From NCBI RefSeq assembly GCF_035818615.1, contig NZ_JAYKZY010000002.1, forward strand, positions 2,730,501 through 2,794,500: a stretch of 64,000 bases of DNA, written 5' to 3'. Numbering within the stretch: the first letter of the stretch is position 1; the number at the start of each line of letters is the position of its first letter. The position numbers and the translations under genes are program-made. This document shows positions 8,480 through 17,442 of the stretch, one piece after another. Origin of the DNA: Sphingobium sp. CR2-8. Lineage in GTDB: Bacteria; Pseudomonadota; Alphaproteobacteria; Sphingomonadales; Sphingomonadaceae. The notes under the pieces are model-generated. The model worked only from the letters and a program-made list of their open reading frames with translations. It had not been told where the DNA came from and made no database searches.

Positions 8480-9529
8480 ATGGCCGAAAAGAAGCGCGGC
8501 GCGAACGAGCCGGAACCCCGGCCGATCATCGTCAAGAAAATCATCGTCGAAGGCCATGGCGGCCATCATGGCGGCGCGTGGAAGGTCGCCTATGCCGACT
8601 TCGTGACGGCGATGATGGCGTTCTTCCTGCTGATGTGGCTGCTGGGCGCGACCACCGAAAAGCAGCGCAAGGGACTGGCCGATTACTTCACGCCCACATT
8701 GGTGCAGATGAAGGAGAATTCGGCCGGGTCCAACGGCATGTTCGGCGGCGACAGCATGATGGCCAAGGAAAATTACCCGACCACCGGCGGTCAGGGCAAT
8801 CTGGCGATCACCATTCCCCGCGACGCCAGTGGCACCAAGGACCAGGGCGGCAAGGCGACCCGTGCCGCCGATCGGCAGAAGTTCGAGGCGATCAAGAAAG
8901 AGCTGGAACAGCGCATCGCCAAGCGCATGGCCAAGCTGCTCAAGAATATCCGCTTCACCGAAACGCGCGAAGGGTTGCGCATCGACCTGATCGACGAGGC
9001 CGATTTCGCGATGTTCGCGATGGGCACCGATCGCCTGGTGCCGCAGGCCCGCGCGCTGATTTCTGAAGTGGCGGGCGTGTTGCAGACCATGCCCAACCCG
9101 CTGATCGTGCGCGGCCATACCGACGGCCTGCCCTATGCATCGGGCCGGACGATGAACAATTGGGTGCTGTCGTCCAGCCGCGCCGAAACGACGCGCAAGG
9201 CGTTGGCCGACAGCGGCATCGGCAACGCGCGCTTCGCCCGGATCGAAGGCGTCGCCGACCGCGAACCCTTCATCAAGGACGACGTATACGACCCGCGCAA
9301 CCGGCGCATGTCGATCATCCTGGGCTGGACCCGCGGCGGTGGCGACAAGACGGACGACGCGGAACCGGACGCGGAAACCAAGGCCGCGATCAAGGAACGC
9401 GACGATCCCATGCGCGTGGCGAAGGAACAGGCGCAGAAGCTGGACATGGGCGGCACCGGCCTGCCCAGCGGCGCTGCGCTGATCAACCCGACCGCCAAGG
9501 GCGCGTCGGCCAAGCCAGGCAAGCATTGA
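8480..9529 (+). CDS. motB: Flagellar motor stator protein MotB
   Basis: Peptidoglycan-anchored stator subunit. One membrane helix follows the conserved WKVAYADFVTAMMAFF, in which Asp40 is the proton-carrying residue. The N-terminus has an extended His-rich stretch (GHGGHHGG). The C-terminal OmpA-like peptidoglycan-binding domain is shown by PLIVRGHTDGLPYA and the downstream SSSRAETTRKAL (about residues 205-275). A charged tail ends the 349-residue protein. It pairs with motA. Confidence 0.95.
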   Translation: MAEKKRGANEPEPRPIIVKKIIVEGHGGHHGGAWKVAYADFVTAMMAFFLLMWLLGATTEKQRKGLADYFTPTLVQMKENSAGSNGMFGGDSMMAKENYPTTGGQGNLAITIPRDASGTKDQGGKATRAADRQKFEAIKKELEQRIAKRMAKLLKNIRFTETREGLRIDLIDEADFAMFAMGTDRLVPQARALISEVAGVLQTMPNPLIVRGHTDGLPYASGRTMNNWVLSSSRAETTRKALADSGIGNARFARIEGVADREPFIKDDVYDPRNRRMSIILGWTRGGGDKTDDAEPDAETKAAIKERDDPMRVAKEQAQKLDMGGTGLPSGAALINPTAKGASAKPGKH

Positions 9530-9598
9530 GCGCTCAAGGATAGCGCCGACTTTTCCTGCCAACAGTTGCGGGTGGTTTGCGGACGGATGGCTTTTCAT

Positions 9599-9680
9599 TC
9601 CGTCATCCCAGCGAAGGCTGGGATCTCAGGCCTCGTAGCGCTTCATCGCATGAGACCCCAGCCTTCGCTGGGGTGACGGA
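9599..9680. repeat. 30-bp imperfect inverted repeat (REP-like dyad)
   Basis: Arms 9599-9628 and 9651-9680 are complementary at 28 of 30 positions around a 22-base spacer. Each arm contains the nested palindrome CCCAGCGAAGGCTGGG. It lies between the convergent motB and histidine-kinase genes, so its transcript would fold into a long hairpin able to end both. Dyads of this sequence are common dispersed elements in sphingomonad genomes (from memory, not searched). Confidence 0.8.
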
Positions 9681-9682
9681 TA

Positions 9683-11095
9683 TTAACCCGGCAACACTAA
9701 ACTTGCTTCCAGGCCGCCTTCCGGCCGGTTCGCAAGACGCAATTCGCCCTGATGCTCCGCCATGATCGCGCGGACGAGGGCCAGACCCAGGCCCGCGCCG
9801 CCCGTCTCGCGGTTGCGCGATCCTTCCAGGCGGGTGAAGGGTTCCAGCATTTCGGCCATGCGGTCTTCCGCGATGCCCGGCCCGTCGTCGGCGACGGCGA
9901 TGCGGATCGCGCTACCTTCATGCGTCACCGACACATGGGCGCAGTCGCCATAAACGATCGCGTTTTCGATGAGGTTGCGCAGCGCGCGGCGGATCTGCTG
10001 GGGACGGACGAAGGCGACGGCGCGGTCGCTGTCGGCGAGGTCCACGGGCGATCCCAGTTCGATGAAGTCCTCCACCACCGCATCGGCCAGCGCGGCCAGA
10101 TCGACCTTCTGCGCGGCCTGGCTGCTGCGACCCGCGCGGGCGAGCGAGAGGATATCCTCCAGCATCCGGTTCATCTCGTCGATCGTTTCGGACATGCGCG
10201 CCCGCTCGGCATCGTCCTCGACCAATTCGGTGCGGACGCGCAGCGAGGCGAGCGGGGTGCGCAGGTCATGGCCGATCGCGCCCAGCATACGGTCCTTTTC
10301 GTCCAGCATCGCGATGATGCGCGCGCGCATGGCGTTGAACGCCATGGTGAGGTCGCGCACGTCACCCGGCCCGCGCTCATCCACCCGATCGGCAAGGCCG
10401 GTGCGCGCGAATTGCTGGGCCGAGCCGGTAAGTTGCTTCAACGGCCGGGCTAGGCGACTGCCGACCCAGAGCAGCGGCAGCAGGACGATGACGTAGAGGA
10501 TCAGGGTCTGACCGATCAGCCAGCCGCCAAAGCGCGCCGGGGGATTGCCGCTGCGGGCTTCGGCCGTGACCCATTTGCCCGCGTCATATTCCACCGCCAG
10601 CATCAGTCGTCCCGCACGCGGTCCGCGTGGGCCATCGCCCGTCGTGCGCATCCGTATCCGCTCCCAACGGCGCAGCGGCATGATGCGATCATCCTCCACC
10701 GCCATCACCGACCGGGCGGAGACGCCTATGTCGGACAACATGGTTTCGGCCCGCTTTTCGATATCGGGGCGCGGCTTGCCGACGAGAACGGGGCGCGTCG
10801 TGCTGAACCGCACCGCGCGCGGGCCATCGCGATCCGGTCGCCTTTCCGGTCCCGGTCCCGGTCCCAGCCCCGGTCCCGGCATCGGACGGGGGCGCTCCGG
10901 CCGCCGGTCCGGACGATTGTCGAGCGCATTGATGATCCGGAATACCGCGGGTGCCGTCTGGCTGGTCAGCTGCACGCGGTTGCGTTCCTGCAACAGCAGC
11001 ACGAAATTGATGGATTGCGCCACGAACAAAGCGAGCGCGACGAGCGCGATGATCTGCCCGACCAGGCTTTGCGGCCACAGGCGCAGCCGCTTCAC
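9683..11095 (-). CDS. Membrane sensor histidine kinase, OmpR-partner type
   Basis: Receptor half of a two-component pair. The order is: membrane segment near the N-terminus (LVGQIIALVALALFVAQSI), periplasmic region with a Pro/Gly-rich repeat (GPGLGPGPGPE), second membrane segment (ILYVIVLLPLLWVG), HAMP linker, HisKA with phospho-acceptor His in AIGHDLRTPLASLR (about residue 276), N box NLIENAIVYG, G1 VADDGPGI, G2 GAGLGLALVRAIM. The GTG at 11095 overlaps the regulator stop as GTGA and is preferred over a frame-open start at 11137. The input signal is unknown. Confidence 0.88.
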   Translation of the reverse strand: MKRLRLWPQSLVGQIIALVALALFVAQSINFVLLLQERNRVQLTSQTAPAVFRIINALDNRPDRRPERPRPMPGPGLGPGPGPERRPDRDGPRAVRFSTTRPVLVGKPRPDIEKRAETMLSDIGVSARSVMAVEDDRIMPLRRWERIRMRTTGDGPRGPRAGRLMLAVEYDAGKWVTAEARSGNPPARFGGWLIGQTLILYVIVLLPLLWVGSRLARPLKQLTGSAQQFARTGLADRVDERGPGDVRDLTMAFNAMRARIIAMLDEKDRMLGAIGHDLRTPLASLRVRTELVEDDAERARMSETIDEMNRMLEDILSLARAGRSSQAAQKVDLAALADAVVEDFIELGSPVDLADSDRAVAFVRPQQIRRALRNLIENAIVYGDCAHVSVTHEGSAIRIAVADDGPGIAEDRMAEMLEPFTRLEGSRNRETGGAGLGLALVRAIMAEHQGELRLANRPEGGLEASLVLPG

Positions 11096-11811
11096 AGTTT
11101 GCGGACTTCCGCAGAAAAGGCATAGCCGCCGCCCCACACGGTCTTGATGAGGGTCGGGTTTTTCGGGTCCGGTTCGATCTTCTTGCGCAGACGGCTGATC
11201 TGGTTGTCGATCGCCCGGTCGAAGGCGTTCGCCTCCCGCCCCTGCGTGATGTCGAGCAACTGGTCGCGGCTGAGCACGCTATTGGGGCGCGTGGCGAAGG
11301 CGAGCATCAGATTATATTCGGCGGTGGAGAGCGGCAGCGATACGCCTTCGCTATCCACCAGCGTGCGTTCCTGCGTCTTGAGCAGCCAGCCGGCAAAACT
11401 GTAATTGGCGCCATCGGGCGCAGTGACGCGCTGGCCGCCGGTGGCGACGCGGCGGAAGATCACCTTGATCCGGGCGACCAGTTCGCGCGGGGAGAAGGGT
11501 TTCAGCACATAATCGTCCGCGCCCATTTCCAGGCCGACGATACGGTCCGTCTCTTCGGTGCGGGCGGTCAGCAGGATCACCGGAATCTCTGTGGTTTCGC
11601 GGAAGTGGCGGCACAGCGACAGGCCGTCTTCCCCCGGCATCATGATATCGAGGATCACCATGTCGATCGCATTGGCGTTGAGGCGCAGCCGCGCTTCGGA
11701 CGCGCTTTCCACGGCCGTGACGCGGAAGCCGTTGCGGCCCAGATATTGGGCCAGCGGTTCGCGGATCGAACGCTCGTCATCGACGAGCAGGAGATGGGGT
11801 CGGTCGCTCAT
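11092..11811 (-). CDS. OmpR/PhoB-family response regulator
   Basis: DNA-binding output half of the pair with the kinase that overlaps its stop by four bases. The receiver domain shows the acidic pair DDE at residues 11-13, phospho-acceptor Asp55 in MVILDIMMPGEDG, conserved Thr in ILLTARTEE and Lys in DDYVLKPFSPRE. The C-terminal winged helix is seen in LDITQGREANAFDRAIDNQI and SRLRKKIEPDPKNP. It has 239 residues, the normal length. Target genes cannot be read from the window; the pair is not in an obvious operon with a transporter. Confidence 0.92.
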   Translation of the reverse strand: MSDRPHLLLVDDERSIREPLAQYLGRNGFRVTAVESASEARLRLNANAIDMVILDIMMPGEDGLSLCRHFRETTEIPVILLTARTEETDRIVGLEMGADDYVLKPFSPRELVARIKVIFRRVATGGQRVTAPDGANYSFAGWLLKTQERTLVDSEGVSLPLSTAEYNLMLAFATRPNSVLSRDQLLDITQGREANAFDRAIDNQISRLRKKIEPDPKNPTLIKTVWGGGYAFSAEVRKL

Positions 11812-11841
11812 GATGCCTGTCTGTCACGGCTGGAGAAAGGT

Positions 11842-11882
11842 TGGAAGGGCGAAGGCGAAGGGGGCAAGCCTTCGCCCTTCCA
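11842..11882 (-). terminator. Perfect 15-bp stem between regulator and EF-hand genes
   Basis: Arms 11842-11856 and 11868-11882 are perfectly complementary around an 11-base loop. On the minus strand the stem is followed by CCTTTC, only a weak U tract. It lies 30 bases upstream of the response regulator start and 76 bases below the EF-hand stop. It probably ends the EF-hand transcript. Confidence 0.55.
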
Positions 11883-11958
11883 GTGCGGGTGGCGTGGGTG
11901 CGGAGCCAGGGGAGGAACCCCGCGCCCTGCGCCACCCGGAGGGTCGATCGGTCAGCGA

Positions 11959-12624
11959 TCAGTTCTGGGGCGGGGGCGGCGGACCCTTGCGGTCCTTCCA
12001 TTCGGCCCGCATCGCCTGACGCGCGGCCTTCATTTCGTCGCCGGTGACGAAACCGTCCTTGTTCGCGTCCGCCTTATCGAACATGGCGACCGGGCGGGCC
12101 ATGAACTGCGCCTTGGTCATGACGGCGTCCTTGTCGGGTCCGCCAGGGCGACCGGGCCCAAAGCCACCGGGACCGCCACGGCCGGGACCGCGATGAGGGC
12201 CCCTGCCCCAGCCGCGCCCGTCGCGCTCACCGGGCTTGCCAGCTTCCGCGCGCCGTTCCTGACGCTTTTCAACGCGGGCGTCATGAGCGGCGGTAAATTC
12301 CGCCTTGCTGATCTGGCCATTCTTGTCGGCGTCGAGTTCGGCGAAGCGGGCGTCCTGCCGTTGCTGGCGCAGCGCATCGCGATCCTTCTGGGTGATCTGG
12401 CCGTCGCGATCGACGTCCATCCTGGCAAAGCGGGCTTCCAGGCTGGCGGTCAGTTCCGCCTTGCTGATCTTGCCGTCCTTGTTCGCGTCGGCTTGCGCCA
12501 TCATGCCGCCGCGGGGACCGCGCGGGCCATCCGGGCCGGGCTGGGCATAAGCAACATGGGTTGCCGCGAGCCCGCCGACGAACAGCGATCCGACCGCAAC
12601 GGTGGTGAAGAATGTGCGAAGCAT
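11959..12624 (-). CDS. Exported EF-hand calcium-binding protein
   Basis: It has 221 residues with a signal peptide (hydrophobic run ending HVAYA). Canonical EF-hand loops are visible: DANKDGKISKAE, DVDRDGQITQKD, DADKNGQISKAE and, near the C-terminus, DANKDGFVTGDE, each with acids at loop positions 1, 3, 5 and 12. A low-complexity Gly/Pro/Arg linker separates the third and fourth loops. It is likely a periplasmic calcium-binding or sensing protein of unknown partner. It stands alone between the two-component genes and argG. Confidence 0.85.
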   Translation of the reverse strand: MLRTFFTTVAVGSLFVGGLAATHVAYAQPGPDGPRGPRGGMMAQADANKDGKISKAELTASLEARFARMDVDRDGQITQKDRDALRQQRQDARFAELDADKNGQISKAEFTAAHDARVEKRQERRAEAGKPGERDGRGWGRGPHRGPGRGGPGGFGPGRPGGPDKDAVMTKAQFMARPVAMFDKADANKDGFVTGDEMKAARQAMRAEWKDRKGPPPPPQN

Positions 12625-12756
12625 GTCTGTCTTCCTTTTTGCATCTGTTGGGCGGCATGTCCGCCGCCCTTGACGATGTTTATGGAAGGAAGTTGTCCCG
12701 CAGATATGTCACGCCGCCCGCTTGTTTGTCGCATATTGTAACGGGCGGCGGCATGG

Positions 12757-13977
12757 TCATTCCCGGTCGCGACGGCCCAGCAGACGCAGGCGCAGCGCGT
12801 TCAATTTGATGAAGCCCGCCGCATCGCGCTGGTCATAGGCGCCCGCATCGTCCTCAAATGTCACAACCTTTTCGCTGTAAAGCGAATAGGGCGACTTGCG
12901 ACCGACGACATAGACGCCGCCCTTATAGAGCTTCAGCCGAACGGTGCCGGTCACCTTTTCCTGGCTGTAATCGATCGCGGCCTGGAGCATCTCGCGCTCG
13001 GGCGAGAACCAGAAGCCGTTATAGATAAGCTCGGCATATTTGGGGGCGAGTTCATCCTTCAGATGCGCGGCGCCACGGTCGAGCGTCAGCTGCTCGATCC
13101 CGCGATGGGCGAGATGATAGATGGTGCCGCCCGGCGTTTCATACATGCCGCGCGACTTCATACCCACGAAGCGGTTCTCGACCAGATCGAGGCGGCCGAT
13201 GCCATGTTTGCGGCCATAGTCGTTGAGCGTTTCGAGCAAGGTCGCAGGCGACATGCCGACGCCATTGATCGCCACGCCGTCGCCCCGCTCGAAATCGATG
13301 GTGATATATTCGGGCGCGTCGGGCGCGTCTTCCGGGTTTACCGTGCGCGAATAGACATAGTCAGGGGTCTCTTCCCACGGATCTTCCAGCACTTTGCCTT
13401 CCGAGCTGGTGTGCAGCATGTTGGCGTCGGTCGAGAAAGGGCTTTCGCCGCGCTTGTCGCGCGGGATCGGTATCTGATGCTTCTCGGCAAATTCGATCAG
13501 CTTGGTACGGCTGGTCAGATCCCATTCGCGCCAGGGGGCGATCACTTTGATGTCGGGGGCGAGGCCATAATAGCCCAGTTCGAAGCGAACCTGATCGTTG
13601 CCCTTGCCGGTCGCACCATGGCTGACGGCGTCGGCGCCCAATTGCTTGGCAATCTCGATCTGACGCTTGGCGATCAACGGCCGGGCGATCGAGGTGCCGA
13701 GCAGGTACAGGCCTTCATAGAGCGCGTTGGAGCGCATCATCGGGAAGACATAGTCCTTCACGAACTCTTCGCGCAGGTCGTCGATGAAGATATGTTCTTC
13801 CTTGACGCCCATCAAGCGCGCCTTGGCGCGGGCCGGCTCCAGCTCTTCGCCCTGCCCCAGGTCGGCGGTGAAGGTCACCACTTCGCACTGGTAGGTTTGC
13901 TGCAACCATTTCAGGATCACGCTGGTGTCGAGACCACCGGAAAAGGCAAGGACGATACGGTTGATCTTGTCGGACAT
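12757..13977 (-). CDS. argG: Argininosuccinate synthase
   Basis: It catalyses ATP-dependent joining of citrulline and aspartate, the penultimate step of arginine synthesis. It has 406 residues from the ATG beginning [20 protein letters not shown]; the frame is open to 14064 but only the shorter start fits the family. The ATP pyrophosphatase P-loop is AFSGGLDTS, and the substrate-binding region [18 protein letters not shown] is conserved. The C-terminal part ([14 protein letters not shown]) is also typical. It is monocistronic in appearance. Confidence 0.97.
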   Translation of the reverse strand: MSDKINRIVLAFSGGLDTSVILKWLQQTYQCEVVTFTADLGQGEELEPARAKARLMGVKEEHIFIDDLREEFVKDYVFPMMRSNALYEGLYLLGTSIARPLIAKRQIEIAKQLGADAVSHGATGKGNDQVRFELGYYGLAPDIKVIAPWREWDLTSRTKLIEFAEKHQIPIPRDKRGESPFSTDANMLHTSSEGKVLEDPWEETPDYVYSRTVNPEDAPDAPEYITIDFERGDGVAINGVGMSPATLLETLNDYGRKHGIGRLDLVENRFVGMKSRGMYETPGGTIYHLAHRGIEQLTLDRGAAHLKDELAPKYAELIYNGFWFSPEREMLQAAIDYSQEKVTGTVRLKLYKGGVYVVGRKSPYSLYSEKVVTFEDDAGAYDQRDAAGFIKLNALRLRLLGRRDRE

Positions 13978-14069
13978 GGTTGCGGCGAGCCTTCTGTAAA
14001 ATGGCGCGGGAATGACCGGCGCGCCGGTAACAGGGCCGCCGCCAAAGCGCAACCGAAGGCGCACAGGAA

Positions 14070-14103
14070 AAGGGACGGACAGCTGATTGGCTATCCGTCC
14101 CTT
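14070..14103 (-). terminator. Rho-independent terminator
   Basis: A 10-bp perfect stem (AAGGGACGGA with TCCGTCCCTT) is followed on the minus strand by CCCTTTTCC. It begins 19 bases after the stop of the Ala/Pro-rich gene and ends its leftward transcript before argG. Confidence 0.72.
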
Positions 14104-14122
14104 CCCTTATTTCATTGCCAGA

Positions 14123-15112
14123 TTAACGGGTGCGCGGTTTTAGGAAGCCCGAACGCGCATCCTGATTGCCGAAGCGATAGACCGTCTGGCTGCGGTCGAT
14201 GGCCGGGGCGGCGACGGGTTCCGCATGCATCGTCTGCGGCGCAGGCGCGGCGACCATAGCGGCCTGGCGCTGGGCGATCAGATGTTGCGCGCGCCGCAGA
14301 CGCTTGGCCCGGGTGCGGAAAGGGTTGTCCGCACTCGGCGCTGCGGCCACCATAGCCTCCAGCGTGGCGTCTTCGCTCAGGCGATGGCTCGTCGCCGGGA
14401 CATAAGCCGGACGCGGTGCGGGTTCGGCCGCCATCGGCACGGCTGCGACCGGCGCGGGCACGGTCTCATAAGTAGCGGCAGGAACGCCATCCTGCACGTC
14501 CTCATCGCGACGGCGACGGCGCATCAGCGCAGCACCACCCAGGCCCATCAGCAGCAGCGCGCCGCCACCAAGGGCCCACAACAGCGCCTGATCGGTGCGC
14601 GCGACGCTCTCAGTCGGCGTAGCGGTGGCGATAGGCGCGGCAGCCGGGGCCTGCGCAGCCATCGGCGTTGCCGACGATGGCGCAGGCATGGCTGCGGGCG
14701 CGGTCGGCGCAGGTGCGGCTGGCGTCATCGCAGCAGGGCGTGGCGCGGTAGCAGGCCGTTCAGCGGCACGCACCGGCGCGGCGCGCGTTGCGCCGCGAGG
14801 GGAAGCGACGGGTGCCGCAGCCTGCTCCGCTTCAACTGCCGCCGTGGCAGCGGCGATGCGCTCTTCCACGGGCACCGTCTGTTGCACGACCGGCTGACTC
14901 GGCGCAAATTGCGGCGTTGCTGCGGCCGTCGTCGGCGCAGGGGTCGGCACCACTGTCGCGGGTGCCACGGGCGGCGTCGGCACGGTGACGTCCGGCGTCA
15001 TCGTCGGCACGTCTACAGGCGCGGTCTGGGCCAGCAGCGGGGTTGCGGTCAAAGCCAGAACAGCGGCAATCGCGGCCCTGGCGGGGCGGGTTGTGCGAAT
15101 ATTTCCAGTCAT
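14123..15112 (-). CDS. Ala/Pro-rich exported protein with C-terminal-half membrane anchor
   Basis: It has 329 residues and I do not recognise a family. It has an N-terminal signal (hydrophobic run ending TPLLAQ), about 140 residues of Ala/Pro/Thr-rich low-complexity sequence, one clear membrane helix (LLWALGGGALLLMGLGGAAL) followed by RRRRR, then a cytoplasmic tail containing basic and Ala-rich stretches. The layout resembles LPXTG-less surface or periplasm-spanning proteins but no sorting motif is present. It is a single-gene transcript with its own terminator. Confidence 0.6.
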   Translation of the reverse strand: MTGNIRTTRPARAAIAAVLALTATPLLAQTAPVDVPTMTPDVTVPTPPVAPATVVPTPAPTTAAATPQFAPSQPVVQQTVPVEERIAAATAAVEAEQAAAPVASPRGATRAAPVRAAERPATAPRPAAMTPAAPAPTAPAAMPAPSSATPMAAQAPAAAPIATATPTESVARTDQALLWALGGGALLLMGLGGAALMRRRRRDEDVQDGVPAATYETVPAPVAAVPMAAEPAPRPAYVPATSHRLSEDATLEAMVAAAPSADNPFRTRAKRLRRAQHLIAQRQAAMVAAPAPQTMHAEPVAAPAIDRSQTVYRFGNQDARSGFLKPRTR

Positions 15113-15290
15113 AGCCCAACATCAACGGCTCACCACGCGATTCAATGCAAGGCCCTGACAGGAATCGCGATGAATTGTGATGCTATAGCGACAAGACGAT
15201 CAGCATGAACAGACGTTCATATTAAGATGAACCGCAGATTTATGAAATAGCGCTGCGCTTTACTGCAAGACCATCCTTTTCCGTTTCGAA

Positions 15291-15479
15291 TTACTTCTCG
15301 TCATTTCTATCAAGCCGAGCGCCATCTAGAAGAATAGCGCGCTTTTGTTCCTCGGCGGCATCCGCGACACGCTGCGCCCTAGTCCGGCCGAAGCGGGCGC
15401 GATTTTCGTCAGCGGTCTTCGCCTTGTCCACGCGCGCCTTCGCTTTGCGCGCCTGCCGCAGATTGACGATGTTGGTCAT
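15291..15479 (-). CDS. DUF4169 family small basic protein
   Basis: It has 62 residues, highly charged. The start MTNIVNLRQARKAKAR and the central NRARFGRTRAQR match the DUF4169 pattern found across alphaproteobacteria. The function is unknown; a helical, probably cytoplasmic or nucleic-acid-associated protein is plausible from composition only. It reads away from the LacI-type gene. Confidence 0.72.
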   Translation of the reverse strand: MTNIVNLRQARKAKARVDKAKTADENRARFGRTRAQRVADAAEEQKRAILLDGARLDRNDEK

Positions 15480-15595
15480 GGCCGGTCCTGTCCCCTTGTC
15501 GCGGTCCGGTCATAATCTTGTCGCGGCCATCTTGCCAATCGGCCTTGGCTGGCGTCATGGTCGATGCCGTCCCTTTTCCAGCGGTGCGAAACAGC

Positions 15596-16591
15596 ATGAC
15601 CAGCATCCACGACGTCGCCGCGCTCGCCCGGGTATCGATCAAGACGGTATCGCGCGTCGTCAACAAGGCGCCCAATGTCAGCCCGGCCTTGCAGGCGCGG
15701 GTCGACGCCGCGATCAAGCAGCTCGACTATCGCCCCAACCAATCGGCACGACGACTGGCTGGCGGGCGGTCCTTCATGATCGCCTTTCTCTACAATAATC
15801 CCGCCCCCGGTTATGTCAGCCGTATCCAGATCGGCGCGGCGTGGCGATGCCGCGAACTGGGCTATCATCTGGTGGTGGAGCCGATCTCACCCGGTGGCGA
15901 GGAACGTTATGAGGTGCTGGACCGACTGGTGGGCGCGCTGCGCCCGGACGGCGTGCTGCTGGTGCCACCACTGTCGGACGATGAAGGGCTGCTGGCGCGG
16001 CTGGCGGAGATGAAGCTGCCCTGCGCCCGCATCGCCGGATCGGTCGCGGCCGCGCATTTTACGATTCCCACGCCCGAGCGCACCGCCGGGCGCATGGTGG
16101 CGGATCATCTGATCGCGCTGGGCCATCGACGAATCGGCGTGATCACCCCGCCCCCGTCCCACCGCGCGGCGCTGCGACGAGTCGACGGGTTTCGCGATGG
16201 GCTGGCGGCGGCGGGTATCGCGATCGCCGATTCGCTGTTCATCGAGGGCCGGTTCGACTTCGCGTCGGGCATCGAAGCGGGCGAGGCCCTGCTGGCGCTG
16301 CCCGAGCCGCCGACGGCCGTGTTCGCCACCAATGACGAGATGGCGCTGGGCGTCCTGACATTGGCGCACCGCATCGGGCTGCGCGTGCCGGAGGATCTGT
16401 CGGTGACGGGTTTCGACGACACCACCGCCAGCCTGACGTCCTGGCCCCCGCTCACCACCGTGCGGCAACCGCTGGAGGATATGGGACGCTCCGTCATCGA
16501 CGCGCTCGCCAACGGGCCGGTCGACACGCCGGAATTTCTGTTCACGCTGGTGGAAAGGGGCAGTTCGGGACCGCCATCTGCGGGCGGCTGA
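15596..16591 (+). CDS. LacI-family transcriptional regulator
   Basis: It has 331 residues from the ATG that begins MTSIHDVAALARVSIKTVSR, the family's helix-turn-helix; the frame is open to 15518 but the extra residues match nothing. The hinge region is NQSARRLAGGRS. The periplasmic-binding-protein-like effector domain follows, with GHRRIGVITPP and VFATNDEMALGVL, both family signatures. It is probably a repressor or activator for sugar use, but no catabolic gene is adjacent, so the effector is unknown. Confidence 0.88.
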   Translation: MTSIHDVAALARVSIKTVSRVVNKAPNVSPALQARVDAAIKQLDYRPNQSARRLAGGRSFMIAFLYNNPAPGYVSRIQIGAAWRCRELGYHLVVEPISPGGEERYEVLDRLVGALRPDGVLLVPPLSDDEGLLARLAEMKLPCARIAGSVAAAHFTIPTPERTAGRMVADHLIALGHRRIGVITPPPSHRAALRRVDGFRDGLAAAGIAIADSLFIEGRFDFASGIEAGEALLALPEPPTAVFATNDEMALGVLTLAHRIGLRVPEDLSVTGFDDTTASLTSWPPLTTVRQPLEDMGRSVIDALANGPVDTPEFLFTLVERGSSGPPSAGG

Positions 16592-16639
16592 GATGCCCGC
16601 CCGGTGCCGATGCGATCGGCGACGTGCATATAAAGGGCA

Positions 16640-16667
16640 TCCGGTCCCGCGCGAACGCGGGACCGGA
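16640..16667. terminator. Hairpin between convergent LacI-type gene and HU gene
   Basis: A perfect 12-bp stem with a four-base loop (TCCGGTCCCGCG, loop CGAA). On the minus strand it is followed by TGCCCTTTATAT, so it probably terminates the HU transcript; on the plus strand no T tract follows. Confidence 0.65.
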
Positions 16668-16675
16668 CAGTCGCA

Positions 16676-16951
16676 TCAGCCGTTCAGCTGATCCTTGACC
16701 GCCTTGGCAGGCGCGAAGCCGAGCTTCTTGGAAGCCGCGATCTGGATGGTCGCGCCGGTCGCAGGGTTGCGGCCTTCACGGGCGGCGCTTTCCTTGACCT
16801 TGAACTTGCCGAAGCCGTTCACGGACACTTCTTCACCCTTGGCGGCGGCAGCGGCGATCGACGAAAAGACCGTATCGACAGCCTTCTTTGCATCAGCCTT
16901 GGTCAGGCCCAGTTCGGTCGCAACAGCATCTGCGAGGTCGCTATTATTCAT
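16676..16951 (-). CDS. HU-family nucleoid DNA-binding protein
   Basis: It has 91 residues from ATG (MNNSDLADAVATELGLTKAD). The DNA-binding arm signature is FGKFKVKESAAREGRNPATG, followed by the conserved ending KLGFAPAKAVKDQLN. HU bends DNA and compacts the nucleoid; phages and integrases often use it as host factor. A frame-open upstream extension to 17005 lacks family similarity. Confidence 0.93.
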   Translation of the reverse strand: MNNSDLADAVATELGLTKADAKKAVDTVFSSIAAAAAKGEEVSVNGFGKFKVKESAAREGRNPATGATIQIAASKKLGFAPAKAVKDQLNG

Positions 16952-17086
16952 GTCGTGCCTTTCTTGGAGAATTTCCTGACGCATAGCCCCGGTTTGCGAC
17001 CGCATGCAAGACGTTGCGATGTCGCATCGTCAAGAAATGGTCGTAGGCTCTGGACAGGATCGCGCATCGCTCGCTAACGCGCCGCC

Positions 17087-17293
17087 ATGAGCATCGTTGC
17101 AACCATCATGAACTCCGCCACCGGCCAGCCCATTCAGAAGATGACCTTCGGGCGCATGCCCAAGCCTTGGGCCACGTTCAACCTGGAAAGCGGCGAACGC
17201 GTGACCGCCGATCGCGTCCATGTGGGTAAGCCCGCCCCCGGCAAGTTCGTAGCGCCCGTGGAAGTATGGGTCACGCCCAAGGCTGTCGGCTGA
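17087..17293 (+). CDS. Small hypothetical protein
   Basis: It has 68 residues starting MSIVATIMNSATGQPIQK. No family is recognised and no clear ribosome site is visible. It is divergent from HU and convergent with tRNA-Gly. Composition is that of a small beta-rich soluble protein (FNLESGERVTADRV). It is open and coding-like but unproven. Confidence 0.5.
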   Translation: MSIVATIMNSATGQPIQKMTFGRMPKPWATFNLESGERVTADRVHVGKPAPGKFVAPVEVWVTPKAVG

Positions 17294-17341
17294 CCATCGT
17301 TCCGGCGGCGGACGAAAAGCGGTTGCGTTATATGGTAGCGC

Positions 17342-17415
17342 TGGAGCGGGTAGCGGGGATCGAACCCGCATCACAAGCTTGGAAGGCTAGTGCTCTACCA
17401 TTGAGCTATACCCGC
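17342..17415 (-). tRNA. tRNA-Gly(TCC), prophage attachment gene
   Basis: The minus strand reads GCGGGTA (acceptor), D arm GCTC-AATGGTA-GAGC, anticodon loop CTTCCAA with anticodon TCC, T arm GCGGG-TTCGATC-CCCGC, acceptor TACCCGC, discriminator T and an encoded CCA (17342-17344). The anticodon stem has one T-T mismatch. The 5' half (17376-17415) is the phage-shared core, so the complete gene here is a host 3' part joined to a phage-borne 5' part. It lies 27 bases below the integrase stop, on the same strand. Confidence 0.95.
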
Positions 17416-17416
17416 A
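17376..17416. repeat. attL core, 41-bp direct repeat
   Basis: It is identical to 47714-47754 over 41 bases and differs immediately on both sides (17375 A against T; 17417 T against A). It covers the 5' half of tRNA-Gly from the acceptor end to the 3' side of the anticodon stem. It marks the integrase-proximal end of the prophage. Confidence 0.95.
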
Positions 17417-17442
17417 TTTCAATGACTTAGCGCCATCGCAGC

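Noticed and set aside
7577..9598. 673-codon open frame on the minus strand
   Set aside because: Antisense to motA and motB, whose products are certain. His/Arg-rich shadow composition.
10840..10885. Tandem CCGGTC-type repeat in the histidine kinase gene
   Set aside because: Low-complexity coding for a Gly/Pro linker in the periplasmic part; no evidence of a separate element.
13063..14259. 398-codon open frame on the plus strand
   Set aside because: Antisense to argG.
17030..17374. 114-codon frame on the minus strand over tRNA-Gly
   Set aside because: It starts inside the tRNA and is antisense to the small gene at 17,087.
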